Assembly: GCF_001949145.1 (NCBI RefSeq)
Contig: NW_019091360.1
Span: 3,497,305 to 3,551,366, forward strand
Direction of reading: 5' to 3'
Source of the DNA: Acanthaster planci
Lineage: Eukaryota; Echinodermata; Asteroidea; Valvatida; Acanthasteridae
DNA: 54,062 nucleotides
Part shown: one piece after another, positions 1 to 13,500 of the stretch
Position numbering within the stretch: the first letter of the stretch is position 1
How the letters are laid out: each line of letters starts with the position of its first letter
The notes under the pieces: generated by a model
Databases searched by the model: none
The model's input: the letters and a program-made list of their open reading frames with translations, nothing else
Told to the model about the DNA's origin: nothing
Program-made: the position numbers and the translations under genes

Positions 1-3000
1 GGGGGGGGGGGAAGCAATTCCGGCCCCGGTTCTTTTAGGGTTAAGGTGTCGCTTGAAACGTACCAACATGTCCCAACTACGGCAATGGCCCTAACCACTG
101 GGTCTGCCCCAATCGTACCGGTAGTTGGGACATCCCAAGTGCGCGTATGCGACGCGACAGAGCAGTCCGGGAATCTAAAGTATGGTAGACAATTAATACT
201 TTAGAAAATAAATTCCTTAAAATTATTGCCAACTCTCCAACGTGTTTTTGAGACAGAGTTCCTCGAGAAACCTTTATCCAGAATTGATCGTGATCAGTCC
301 TTGGAGATGTTTTGAAGCATTTTGCTCTTCCCACTACTCCTATGGGGCACTGGAAAGAGCAAATGTCTTTTACAAAATTGTCCGGGGGGGTTACATCACA
401 TGCGAATTGTTTTACTGATGGGGGGGCTGCTTCCCCCCCAGCCCTGCAACTAGTTGAGACTTTATCGGAAAATTCATCGCCCTGCGGCCGTATTTCCCTT
501 CGCAGCTGGATCGGTCCCAACCACAATTTGCACTTTAGTGGCCGAATTATAGTTGGGACGGCCCAATTGTAGTTGGGACCATTGCTTTAGTTGGGGTGTA
601 TGTGACAGCTGCTCTTACTGCGCACCATTTCTGCGCACTCTCTCAATTGACTCCACTGTAAATGTTGAACAGCGACCTCTTGGGTCCGATCAGAACACAC
701 CTGTTGGAAAAGTGACTTCCGTGCTGTTGGTAGAATCTTAATTTCTCCCCCTGGAAAGTCCCTCCATCAAGAATTAAGTCCACTTCTTGAAAAATGTGAC
801 TCACTGAACAACAGGTACTTTGCATTTTCTTGTAAAGATTGTTGTTTAAAATTTCATATTTAGAGTCAGTATTTGTATTTGCTCGTAAAAGAGTAAAAAT
901 ATTGAGAGTGTTTTTTTGTGTTGTAGGGCGTTGGAAGTCTCGACCAAAGTCCAACTCAGCAGGCGGTCATTCAAGCGCTAACACTTCAGCATGCAGGCCA
1001 AATAACCATATCTCTATCGAGAAAATATATATGTAGGGTCCTATCCTGGTGTTTTCGTCCTCAGAAGCTGCCAAAAGACGATGATGTAGTGGAAGCATTG
1101 GCCTGCAGAAGCTGTGCAGAGGTATCCTGAGTATAGGTAGGGTGCATTTTGTTTGTGACATTTGTTTGGAGTTGCGTAAATTGTGAAGTTAACGTGCATT
1201 AAGAGGGCCTAGTTTCATTCATGTCATTACAGCACCGGTACAGTTGGCAATTCAAAGTATATTGACGTTTTGTGGGAATGACCATGAGTTGTGGATACTC
1301 ATGTTAATATAAGATATTTATGAATACTTAGAAAGAATTTTTTCCCTGGACACCAGGTTAGCCTGTTCACCCTCAAACAGGTAATTTGGTCTCAGGTTTA
1401 GTTTGTGTTTTCATTGAGGAAAACTTGTTCATAAATTCGGCTGAGGGAAAACTGTTTACAAAGTCAACAGAAAAGTTTGCTAGATGGGAGATTCTTCCTA
1501 GTTTGTCTTTATCGAAGGAAAGGATATACTATTTAGCATGTATCAATTCATTTGTAAAGTGCGTAGGCCCTACGTATTGATATAGACCTAAATAATAATT
1601 ATTAAAGAAACATTATCAATTTGTAGAAAAATGAATAGGCCTCAATGAGAGGCTACGGAAATACAGTTATAGGTTATGGGGCAGTGCAGACATCTGGGAG
1701 TTTCACAAAATTGTGGGTAGCAACCATACCGCGCTGAAGAAAATAACTACAACGAGCGTGCGCGTACGTCCTGATCAAAGAAAAATTGATTAACCTGATC
1801 CTCGGACTGGCTGGTGCATGCATACAGTAAGTCGCCATGGTCGCTGTTTTCACCGGCATGGTACCTACCATTTTGCGAGAATCCCGGATGTCCGCACTGC
1901 CCCATATCATGGAGGAATATTTAAAGAACACATGGTTATGCTTATATTGCCCTATACCAAACAGAAAAGTTGAGTCCATGTATTTGATTACATTATTCAG
2001 AAGTATTTGCATTAGATGCAACATGTTTGTCCTGCATCATTTTTCAGCACTGTAGCTGTTTTTAATGGCTTAAATTAATTGCATATATATCCAAAAGCAA
2101 AAGCAAAATACATGTAAATGTGCATTGCATTTGTACATGTAGGCCCTACTTGTTCTTTTCAAAAAGAAAACAGGATGATGTACTCCAAAATTACGCTCTG
2201 GGGTTGTCACTGTAATTTTATTTTGTTTATAATTATTTGAAAAAAATTGACATATAGATTCTTTTCTTGGTTAGGAAGGGTACCCTGGAAATGCTAATTT
2301 TTTGTTTTTGCCTAACACATTTTAAATTTAGGGAAGGGCAGTTGAACAATAGGTAGTATTCCACTAATCCATGTGCCAAGGTTTGGACCTTTTTTTTAAC
2401 CAGCTTTTCAAAAATCTTTGGTTTTTAGCATGAGCATAAATCCCAAGCGGATAGGGGTGTATATGCCCCCAGATTTTGACTAGGGGATGAGCTATTAAAT
2501 AATTCCCCCCCCCCCAAACTTTTTTGCAATGATAGAAAATTAAAGCAGATTGTAAAGTATTTTTCACACTTCCCAAGAACCAAAATGTATTCGATATCAG
2601 TCAAAAGGAGAACAATAAAAATATGCCATTCTGACGTATTTGAATGAATGTCATACACATTACAGATTTATGTCTGTACCATGAGCATTGCCCCCTAATA
2701 TAATCTCATATGGTGTTATCTCCCCACAGCTTTTCAAATTTCCATGGTAGGGCAAGTCATCCTGCACAATTCCCAATCCCCAATTTCTGGCATAGATCGA
2801 TGCCACTAGTTGTCAGGTGGATTTTGCACAATTTATATGGGACTGCCAAGGCTAAAAAGTGTAGGCCCTATATTGTATCATGTTTTATATATTTTTTCAT
2901 TAAAAATGTTCTTTAGCCAAATATGCAAATATGCATACATGTACCTCACAGATCCTTTAAAGTCTACTGGGAAATTTGAGAAGATTTTAAGGATTTTGGC

Positions 3001-4379
3001 AAACCTGTAGAAACCAATTTATAAACAAAGACTTTACATTGGCCGAATGGCCCTTGAAATTTCAAGTGTAGGATGTGTGTTTAGGTTTCTGTACAGTGGA
3101 GCATTTTGGAAAAATTATCAAACAGGCTCCTAACATAAATATTGTGGGAATTGGGCTTAAACTTAAATCTCACAGTTCAAAGGGAATCACAAGCTCTTTA
3201 ATGGTTATTTTTTTATAATTGTTTGATTGCATATGCCAGAAAAACTATTGACTTGCAATCCCAGCAAAGTGAAAACTCTATTGGACTTTCTGGATTTTGA
3301 ACGCGGAATGAACAAGAAAATTATTTCAAAGGCAACACATGCTTGTTAATGGGAACGTTAAACTAGAAACCAGTCGACCAGTCCTGTAAGTTTTTATTCC
3401 AAGCAAATTTTCATACAGTAACAAATCCACAGTCAGATGTCGTTTGGCTTGTCCCTAGTAATATCCAGTTTCAAGCCCTTGTTATACTTGTCTGACCTCC
3501 AATCCAACATGGTACCCTCTCAGTACTGGGCTAGGGGTGCTCTGTGAGTACCACACAAGTCTATCCTATTGTGTGGGCTGGGGTGTAATTTGCATTCGGT
3601 TCACTGGTTCATTGAACAGACATATACCCACAGAGGTTACTCTATTGTTGAGAACCTGCTTCTATTGACTGCCTGTTCTGGGTTTTATGTGAATGAGCAT
3701 GGAGGTTAGAGTGCTGAGCATAACTGGTTTCCTTGTGTGGGTGTGGCAGATGTAAAGCGTGTTGATGATTAAACAACAGTCACAGTTTTGAATATTTTCA
3801 ACATGTTTCATTTAAAAATGTTCTGTTACAAATCTGCATCGTGTGATTAGACATTCCAAAGTGTTTACCCATTGGAATGAAGTACATGTAATTATAGCCT
3901 CATTCTCCGAGTTGGAACTCCATAACATCCATTGATAAGAAAGTAATGAATATCAGAATAAGAGAAAGAGATTTCAAGTTTGTGAGCTGTAATGTCAACC
4001 TCAGTTTCAAGCGGTTTACAATCATTGTGTCAAATTACACTATCAGTCTTCTCAAACTGAAATTTATAAAAAGCCAATGGAATTGTATTTGTAGTTGGAA
4101 GAACCGAAACCTGAAGTCTGCTTATTTAGGGCAGAGAAACTTTGAAAAATAAGTGTTTACCGCAAGTTGAAAAGTAGGTTGTCCAAGTTGGCAATTTTGA
4201 AAATACTTTTTTTTCAGAATTTACAATAGGACGTCCAAAATGGCTAAAGTAATACGAGATGTCTAAAAGATGCCCATAGAATATTTCTAGCTAAAACCTT
4301 GCTTGAGGTTTTTCTGTTGAAAATTTGTAAACCTTTTTTTTTACCTGCAACTGATTGTAGTTTTTCTTCCATCCTGCAG
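1..4379. other. Upstream region or first intron of gene 1
   Basis: No coding exon is supported here. The first bases are a G run (1-12), possibly an assembly edge. A MITE-like element lies at 70-579. The acceptor at 4379 implies that a non-coding first exon lies here or further upstream, but I could not place it. Poly-T and poly-C tracts occur near 2390 and 2505. Confidence 0.5.
70..579. mobile_element. MITE-like element with GTCCCAACTAC terminal inverted repeats
   Basis: GTCCCAACTAC at 70-80 is matched by its reverse complement GTAGTTGGGAC at 569-579. Extra copies lie inside at 121-131 and, slightly changed, at 514-524 and 549-559, so each end folds on itself. CAT flanks both ends, a possible 3-bp target duplication. 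No transposase is seen; a minus-strand open frame inside has no recognisable domain. Confidence 0.55.
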
Positions 4380-4545
4380 TACTTACTGCTGAGTTAATCC
4401 ATGATGGCTGCCAGTTATCGGAGAAGCAGAGGTGAACGGTATGCTTCAAATCTCAGCTCAACGTCAGGCATTGTAGAATACAGTTACGTCCATGACGCAA
4501 GTGGAACCGATTCCAGAAATGGTGGGGTCTACGCTGTACGCAAGC
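4380..4545 (+). CDS. SESTD1: SESTD1-like exon A: N-terminal leader, ATG at 4401
   Basis: A strong polypyrimidine/AG acceptor (CTTCCATCCTGCAG) ends at 4379. The first ATG is at 4401 (MMAASYRRSR...), preceded by 21 nt of apparent 5' UTR. The donor GTGAGT starts at 4546. The exon ends in phase 1 and fits the phase of the next exon at 12662. It encodes about 48 Ser/Arg/Tyr-rich residues with no domain I recognise; human SESTD1 starts at the position of Met52 instead. The acceptor implies at least one more upstream non-coding exon. Confidence 0.6.
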
Positions 4546-7500
4546 GTGAGTATGAGTTCTTTTCCCCAACAGGATGTTTTTATTGTTCCAAAGTTGACAA
4601 CCATTTAGTGCATCAAAATGGATGATCTTATTGATTTTATGTCCTATAATATGCTAAAGAGGGACAGATTTCCAGGAATCATTTCATTTTAAAGTTTCAG
4701 TCAGTTTGTTGGCTTTCACAAATTTTCTGCTAGGATTGGAATGTCGGGGCCCTGATATTTTTATTAAATGGTAATTCATTTGGTCAATTTTTCTACATAA
4801 AGTGATAACCTATATTTTGTGGCCTTGAGACAAATGGTTCAGTTTAAGAAGAGTTCTTAATTATTTTTGAAAAAAACACAGAACCTTTGTTCTACAGTGG
4901 TGCATTAGTGCAACAGTAAACCTGATTAGCCATATGTCTGTTGGCATAACTCCAGCCATGCTCGTGTTTACACAGTGTCAAAAATAACCATTTGTAACCC
5001 AAGTAACATAAGCAGTGTCCATTACATTGTGCTTTAGTTTTGTCGACAGCCCTAAATCATTGTTGTCAATGAAAATGCATTCCCTGTGCATGAATCATAA
5101 ATATGGAGTGTAGGTGTCTCGATTTTTAATGCCTCAAGTCCAAGATCCCAACCTTAAAAATAAAGTTTGTTTCCTTCCGGACCACTAACATCTTGGTTTG
5201 TGATTTCATCTTGCTTAGTGGGCTTGTAAAGAAGGGTATTAATTTTGGATATTTGACATTGCCTTTAAAATAAATGTTTTTTAAGAAAACCACCACTGGT
5301 AAAAGACTAATTGTTACACCCGTTATCAGTCGACAGTATGTGCATAGTACGCTGCTTCTGGGTTAAATTTCAACCTAAACTGCATGGGTTAGTGTCAGGC
5401 ATGCTATCGGTACCCTGCCTGAACACAAAAGGTTTTCGTTGCTGTGGAGTAAACACTGTACATGTTTGTATGCACAGGTATGCCAGGTTATTTTCTTACT
5501 GAAGACCATCCAGTCAATTGAATTGAAAAACTTTGAGGAATTTGAAAAAAAAACTTGATTGTGGAATGTTGATAAAAATAACAATTGCCTCCAACCCCTC
5601 TTCATTTGTTTAATCAAGGCTACTTGCACTTTGAACTTGAGGTTGTTGAACATGCTTTGTACAGTGTATGCAGAGCTTACATGTAGGTCAGAAAATAAAA
5701 TAGTTCTGCTTCCAGTTTTCTGACTGACCTTAATTTTTTGGCACAAGCCTGAAATTATTATCGATCGGCATTTAAAAAAGAATGAATTGAAAAAAAAGTT
5801 GATAATAAAAATTCCTGTCATCTGTCCCCCCAAAATGTCTCTCATCAACTTGTTTTTACATCAAAGACACTTGAATTCAAATGTTTGTCTACTTTAATTC
5901 ACAACTTTTGAGAAGACATTGTTTCATGAGTTTCCTTTGCGTTTGGCTGTGAAAAAAATGTGCAATGATGCTCAAATGCTCAATGCTGTGCTGGTTCCTG
6001 CTGCTCCACACTGCCATTGCTAAAGAAATCATGATGGCAATGTGGCAACCAGTATAGCATCCCAGCCACATAGTGTTACCGTACATTATAAATAAGTAAA
6101 ACATTGATGAAGTAAGAAATTCATCAACTTCATAATTCGCTATCATTAAACTTGATTTTGTCTGTATTATTTTCCATGCTCATGAATTGCTCATACTTGA
6201 ACCAAGCCCGTTTCATCAAAATTTCTTGTTGCAAGTTGATGTTCATAATCCACCCCACAGATGCATCCTGCATGCATGGACATTTTTGGCCTGTTTCCAG
6301 TCGTGACTAGTGTTGTGCACAATGGTGTGCACAACCTGAATCCTCCATTATTTTAAGAATTACAGTCGGTAAATATTTTTCACAGCAATCAATGCAAGTT
6401 TATATCATTTTTGGTGGCAATTATTTAATAGTTTATGTTGTGCAAATGGAAATGGTCAAGGGTGAAATTGGCATATAATTGAATATCCCGTGCAATCAGC
6501 ACGCACAAAAAATTGCCAAAGATTCAAAATTTCTACCTTGCCACCCTATTTGAGAGGCACGTATGTGTAATTGGAAGCAGAAAATTGTTTTTGATCTGCT
6601 TATATACATGTAAGTTTAAGCATTTTTTCTTTCACTGCCTAGAATACTTGCATTCAGTGATTCCCTAAACCCTCACATAGAAAAAAGTCTGCAGTATGTA
6701 TGTTGTGCAATGAAAGTCACCACATAAATGAATCGTTACGTTTAAACAAGACTACATTGCTATGACACTTTAAGGCATTTGTACTTGTAGCATCATGATA
6801 TCACTTTAATTACATTACAGTTTCTAACTGATAAGTAACATTAATGTACTTAATTTTTTAATCGCTATCATCGTATCTGAGATTACCAAAATAAAATCGG
6901 GTTTGTCAAATATTGGTAATAGAGATGAACGTTGGACGCACCCTCTGTCCTAAAATTAATGTAACATGTGATAACCACACACCATTGACAAAATCAACTT
7001 CATCTGTAGCTCTGAAATCCCTGAGGAGCTGTTGCATGAGACCTTGATTACAAGACCTCAGACACAATTATTGATGTACTTCCAGTTGCCTGTGTTTATC
7101 CTACCATATACAGCCCTCACCTTTCGGTACCAGATTTTTTTCTCTCGCTTGCTCCTAGCCTACATGTAACCTCTTACATCTGTTGCTGTGACTCGTAACA
7201 TGGAATATGTCAACAGCTCTGCCTTCCTGGAGGATTGCATGCCTTTCATAGTTACTCTGGTTTGGTGACAGCACGTTACAGCCTCTGTATTCTGTCTTCC
7301 TCAGAGGTGGGCCATTGCTCGTTGGCTCTTATCAAAACCGTGCCTAGTCTTGAGTGCACTGAGGGGGTTCTCGGTCCTTGGCTTTGGATTTCAGACTTGT
7401 TGGTGAGGCTGGATGTCTGGGCACAGCATGGAGACTAGATCATATGAACCTGATGATTAAGGCCTGGATTACCAGTGCCTTAGTGTGGTTCTTCCAACCA

Positions 7501-10500
7501 CCCCCAGTCCATGCACTTCTCACTTTCGTCTCAAGATCAATACATCTTTGCTGTTTTTATTTTCTCAGCTTGCCCTGCATAAAGTGATGTACATACTTAT
7601 TAGTATTTCCCAGTTTGCCATGAGCAAGGGTCAAATTGAAAACTATGTTGAAGAAGATCATTTATGATCAGCTGTTAGTCCTGAATTTCCTTTGTGGAGG
7701 AAATTGAGTTGTCGTGGGATTTTTGATATCAGCGTGGATTGCGTAGCATCAGAGTTATGGCTGTGTACGGTTGGCAACATAAGTCTAAGTCTGAATGCAT
7801 CGGTGTGAAACTGCCAGGTAGGTTTAGTGTGATTATAATTCCATCCCTCCAACAACTTCCCTTGACCACACCCACCTCCATGTAATTCAATATCAGCATG
7901 CTTTTTGACATAAAATTCCATTTCTAGGCAAATACTGCTGTAGACATGGAAGAATTTAAAGTGCTTAACACCGAACCCTTATCCATTAAAATCTTACTCC
8001 TCGCCTTTGTAGATTTTGATAGATAAGGTGCATCAGAGTACATAACACCTCCCATGCTCTATGTTTACCATTGTGGGTTAGTATATGGATGTTGTTTCGG
8101 ATATATTTATCATCAGTGGTACATGTACTGTGTGTAGGGCCTATGTACATGTACATTTCTGAAAGCTGATGGGCAATGTGCGGTTACATTACAAGTCTTT
8201 CCAGATTCCAGTGAGGGATCCAAAATTGGAAACGGAAATGAATGTACTGAATACCTCCAATTTCTGCCACCTGTGGGATAGATCCAGGCAACAGGACTTT
8301 GAAAAAGTCAGTTTTTAGTTGGATCATACAAATTTGCCCTTCTTCAAATGTACTACATGTAAGTAACATGGTGTTGCATAAAGTGTGGACTGACTTAAAT
8401 AGGTGTCCTAATTGTAAAGGTAAAATTAGGAAAACTTCCATTCAAGTCCTTTCAGTAAATTCAGGTTTGTCTCCTGACCATTCTGTCCAAGCACGAGTTT
8501 ATTTGATGGTAGGAAACTGAACAGTTGTTGGGAATATATAATCATGACCTCTGTCCTGACCTTGGCTTAGGTTGTCAGTTTGGTTGGCACTCAGCTGATA
8601 GGTGGTCATACATCACCTGGCTTGGTTCATTATAATTTGTCAGGGTGAATAGGTGAAAAGCTTTGGCTATAAAAATAGGTTATGTAAAGTCTGCTGTCCT
8701 GGAAAGACCTGTGGTTTAAAGTGTTTTCTACCTGTTTGTTGTAGCAGAGAAAAATGATTTATATGCCAAGTGCAATTGATTGAGGTGTTACTGGTACACT
8801 TAGTGAGAAAAATAAAATAGTTGACAAACTGACTTTCCCATCAACCAACCATTGGAGAATTAGCTTCAATCAATATTCTTGATATCAGATTTTGTGCCTG
8901 TCACCTGTTTTGGGCGTCTACTTTTCAGAAAATTTATTTGCTCGCCAACTCCACTTTTGAGTTGTTTGTTTCCCATGTGTACATCTTGGCAGAGTGACAA
9001 ATTCCACAAAATTATTGACTTCTGAAATAAATCATAGCATACAAGGTATTTTGTTCCAGCCTCTTTGAATTTAAAAAAGCAACCGTCTTACCGTAAATCA
9101 TTAAAAAAACAGATAAGAAGAAACAGTCAATGTTCATGTTGAAATATTTCTTTTAGCCATCGTGATTATCCACACAAACAAACCCTAAAGTTTATACAGC
9201 GCCACATGTTCCCAGTTTCGATTTCTCTCCAGCACAAGGTAACTTGTCAGCCTCTTTTAGATCCTGCATTTTTGTCCAGTACCTTTGACCCCTGTACTCT
9301 GTGTATCCATTACAAGAAATGCCGGTTTGCTTTGTATTGTGGCTAATTCCTGTGGTACTGGTCATTACAATAATATGTAGTTATTGTTCCCAGGGGAAAG
9401 CAGGCCAGAGAGTTTTTGAGTCTTGCATGCTTCCCTCTTTACACCATCTAATAGAGTTTTAAGGGCTAGCATACATGTACATGTATACAGTATGTGGTTA
9501 AGAATATTTTTTTTTCACTTTTCTATCCGTGCTTAATAATATAAAAGAAAATCTGTATCCTGGTTCAGTCGGAATCTTTAATTTAATGAAATGCTGAGCA
9601 CATTCATTTGGTACATGTACATGGATTTAGGCATGGATCCAGTCCCCTGTAAAAGTTCGTGTTTTGAGTAATGTGTAAAATGTACACTCATCTGTACATC
9701 ATGTACATTTACAAGTACATGTATATGTACCAGTATGTGCTGAAATCATGCTCTTTGATCTGTGTGGGTGTTAATGTACTTTTTCTCTGAAACAAAATGG
9801 TGAGAGACATAGAGTGTTCTCGGTTCTGAAAATAACCTTTGGACGTGTATTCTGACTCTGACTTCTTTAATTAAAGAAAATTTGTGTGATATTAAACTAA
9901 AATGTATTGTATGGCCATCACATATTCTAAGTTTGGAGTATAGACTTCTAAAAGCTCAGATACCTTGTCAACGGCATACTTCTTGTTTAAAGCAAAATTC
10001 CGTCCGTATGGTGACCTTTACCTTCTGACCCCTCCTGTGTCATATAACTCAGGATTATATCAAAAGCCAAAATGTAAATTACCTTCCCATACCATGCACT
10101 TTCAGCAGGCCCAGTCGATCATCATAAAAGCTCTGTACAGAAAATTTATGTATGGCCTTTCCAGCAGTTCTCTTTTTAGTGACTGCCTGCCATTTGCGTG
10201 TGTCGTCTCTTTGGTTCCATTTTATGCTCAAACTGGACTGAATGACCCAGGAAAGTTTTCTAGGCCTATGCGTACTTGTACATGTACATGTGGGTTCCTG
10301 TCAGGATCACAATGGGTAAAGTGGTGCTTGTCGGTGAACTATTGTAACTGAATTCCTCTATTCTGTGAGCTTCAGGGCTCCATTTGAGGAAGCTCTCAAG
10401 GTGTAACCCATCTATCATTCTGGAGGCTTTGTGCATTATTTGACAGGAATTGTGTTCCTGGTCTCTGAAGGGCTTTGATGAAGGAGACACGAAGTGACCT

Positions 10501-13500
10501 ACAGAACATAATGGTGTTGTGACAATTCACTACACTTGATGTCCAGAATCTTTCAGTCATGATAGATTTATGTACATGATAGGTACATAACAATGTAAAC
10601 TTCATGTACATGTCTGTCATTTACTCCTTCGAAATTAGTATTGGAATTTCCTTGCATTGTTCGTTCACGTCCTTCCAAATTCTCAAATGAATTGTTGGTT
10701 GGTTGATCCTCCAACATTCTAGTTATCAATACAGATTTAAGCAGATTTTCACATTTTTACATTAAAATGGACCCCTTGTAATGCTACACACAATCCTTTA
10801 AAATACAGTTTGGAATTCTTGTAACAGACTAACGGACTCCACCGTCTTTTATACATACATGTACATATCAATTTTAGATTTAATTATGGGGATGAGACTC
10901 ACTAACCCGTTGTGTTCAAATATAATTAAATACCCTGGACAGTACAGGAACCTCATTATTCATTTCTTACATGTAAATTTGTATGCAAATCCGCTGAAGC
11001 TTCATTTATCACAGGCCCATGCAGTACAGCAGTACAATGTACATGTAGTATTGGAAAGTCTGTTGATAATTGTTGGATTGTCATTCAAAGTGAATAAACA
11101 GTTAACATCCTATGCCTATATGGCATGACACTGGCATTCTGGATGCATAGTGTAGCTCAGATTCCTCTCAATAGGTTGGTCCACCAATGATTATTCTTGC
11201 CATTTCAATCTTTAACCCCCCTGTCTCTGGTTTAAATATTGAATGTTGACACAAGCCCAGCTTTTATTGTGCATCTCCAACAACTCACCAGTGTTGTACA
11301 CCTAAGGTCATGGAAACTGCAGTGATATGCTAGTGTGGCTGTCTGCTAGCTTAGATCACTATCTTCGATAAAATTGTGGTAGCGGCCCGAATGTAAAACA
11401 TCTTATCTCTGCAAACATACTCCGGAGCAGCACTTTTTTGGTATCTAAGTTGTGAAAATGACTCTGTTGTGCCATAAAAAATTCAAATACACTAAAATAA
11501 GGCATTGATTGAATGTTGAAAGAGAGAAAAAATGTATATACAAGTATTAAGAGCAAATATGGTGCCATTTTCTTGGAGTTGTTTTGTCTGTGAAGAGTTT
11601 GGCTGCGTGCAAGGGAAGAAGCAAATATTGTTCAAGTTGGCTGTTCAGTATTTACGTACATGTATGGTACCATGCAACATCATTTCAAAGAAACTAAATG
11701 TCAAGTGCTTCACAAAATACATTTGTAAAATTACTGTCTACCATGTTTGTTTCCTGTGTGTGTACAATGTTAGGATTTAGTTGGAACCAAATGATGCAGG
11801 ATAAGTCGGTAAAACGTTCACTGAATATTCTTTGACTGCCTGAACATTTTCTGTGTTGGCCTTCATGTACATGTACAGCGTGTAAATACTGGTATGGCTG
11901 TTTTTGTAGTCTGCATTTTATGTACATATTCTGTTGAATCAGTTGAACATTCTGATCAACCTTGAATGCCATAAATTATTTCCTGTTGCCTCCAGCTGAG
12001 TGCTTAGCAAAAATATCCAGCCAGACTTAGCATGCCCCAGTTTAGCTTTATCAACAAAAGACAGTTGTTGTTTTGAACATGTTTGAAATTGTTCAGAGCA
12101 GACATGTATCTGTATGAAGAAGAAGGTGCATTAAGTATGTGTGGTTCTGAGAGGAACCGAGGAATAACTCATTCCCCGGGGAATGAGTTATTCCCCGGTT
12201 CTTCTCAGAACCACACATACTCAAGAAAGAGAATGATCCATGGTGTAACCGCAATCGTTTTACTCGTATAGTTCTTTCACCATGAAAACTTTCAAGTCTT
12301 AAGGTGCATTAAATTGACCAGTATCATTATTCATGTATGTAAATGAATGGCAGGTTGTGGCAAGGGTCTTGGCACATACTCGTCTGTAACTGTAAAATAA
12401 TATTGAAGTGCTTTATTAGCCTACATGTGCTGACATGTACAATATAAAATTAGCTCACTTAATGCAGAGAACTTCAAGTGATTTGTTTGACTTTCATTGA
12501 AGACAGGACAGATGAGCAGTTTCTTGTGAGTGAGATTTGTAATCATTTTGTTATGGTTAGTGATTGATTTAGTGTACTGTTGTCTGACTTCTACTGACTT
12601 CTACATACATGCAAACTCCAGAAGTATAAACCACTTTTAAATTTTTTTTTACCCGCCACAGATCCTGTCATGCAGGCTGTCCAAATATCGGACCTCCTCA
12701 AGCGAAGGATTGCTTTTCTCTCAGGTAAAACTCTAATTATTGTTTGAAACTCTGTCTCACTTTATCGGGTGTTTTTGAAGTTCCTGTCTACAGGAAGTGT
12801 TGGAATGACTATGGGAAGTGTATTGAGGAAGTAGTTGAATCAATATACATGTAAGTGTATTTAATCAGATTTGCAGATTAAAATGGGTTAAACAGTGTAA
12901 TCCAGATAGTGATTCAGCCAATGCATCCTGGGGCGTACATGTACTTTGTACATCATTTACGAACTCTTCACCTTGGAAAATACCAGTGCGGCTTTTAAGA
13001 TCAGGACATTTCTAGTTACATAACCATGCAAACATTATTGTACTGTAGATTTAATTAAGTATTGTACTTTCATGAAAAACAGTTGGTGCATATGTAGATT
13101 TCAAATTGAGACATCAGACTCAAGCTTAATGTAATGCACCATTCCATCTGCAAAAAACCTACACTTTATATGTAAATGAGATTCATTTATATGTACATGT
13201 ACCTGGATGCTTTGTTGCAGATAGTGCATTAATTCTTTAGCTATGCACGTAAACGTGTACATGCATATAACCTGCTTGTAGTTTGCTGTGTTTGGTGTTT
13301 CGTTTTATGACCTGGAGATGCCAGTATCAATTAGGTTTTTTATTACATTTCTGAATCCATGGTGTTGGTGGTCATTTTTCTTCACTAACTGCTACTAGTT
13401 ATTATTATACTGGTATTTATGTACACATGTCACACTTCTTAACTGATATAAACTGATATAAACTAAGTTTTTCATTCATGGCAGTATTTGTTAAACTAGT

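Noticed and set aside
77-526. 149-codon minus-strand open frame
   Set aside because: It lies inside the MITE-like element, has no recognisable domain, and its composition follows the repeat.
5375-5848. 157-codon minus-strand open frame
   Set aside because: Phe/Ser/Ile-rich translation of AT-rich intron DNA, with no splice partners, no repeats and no motif.
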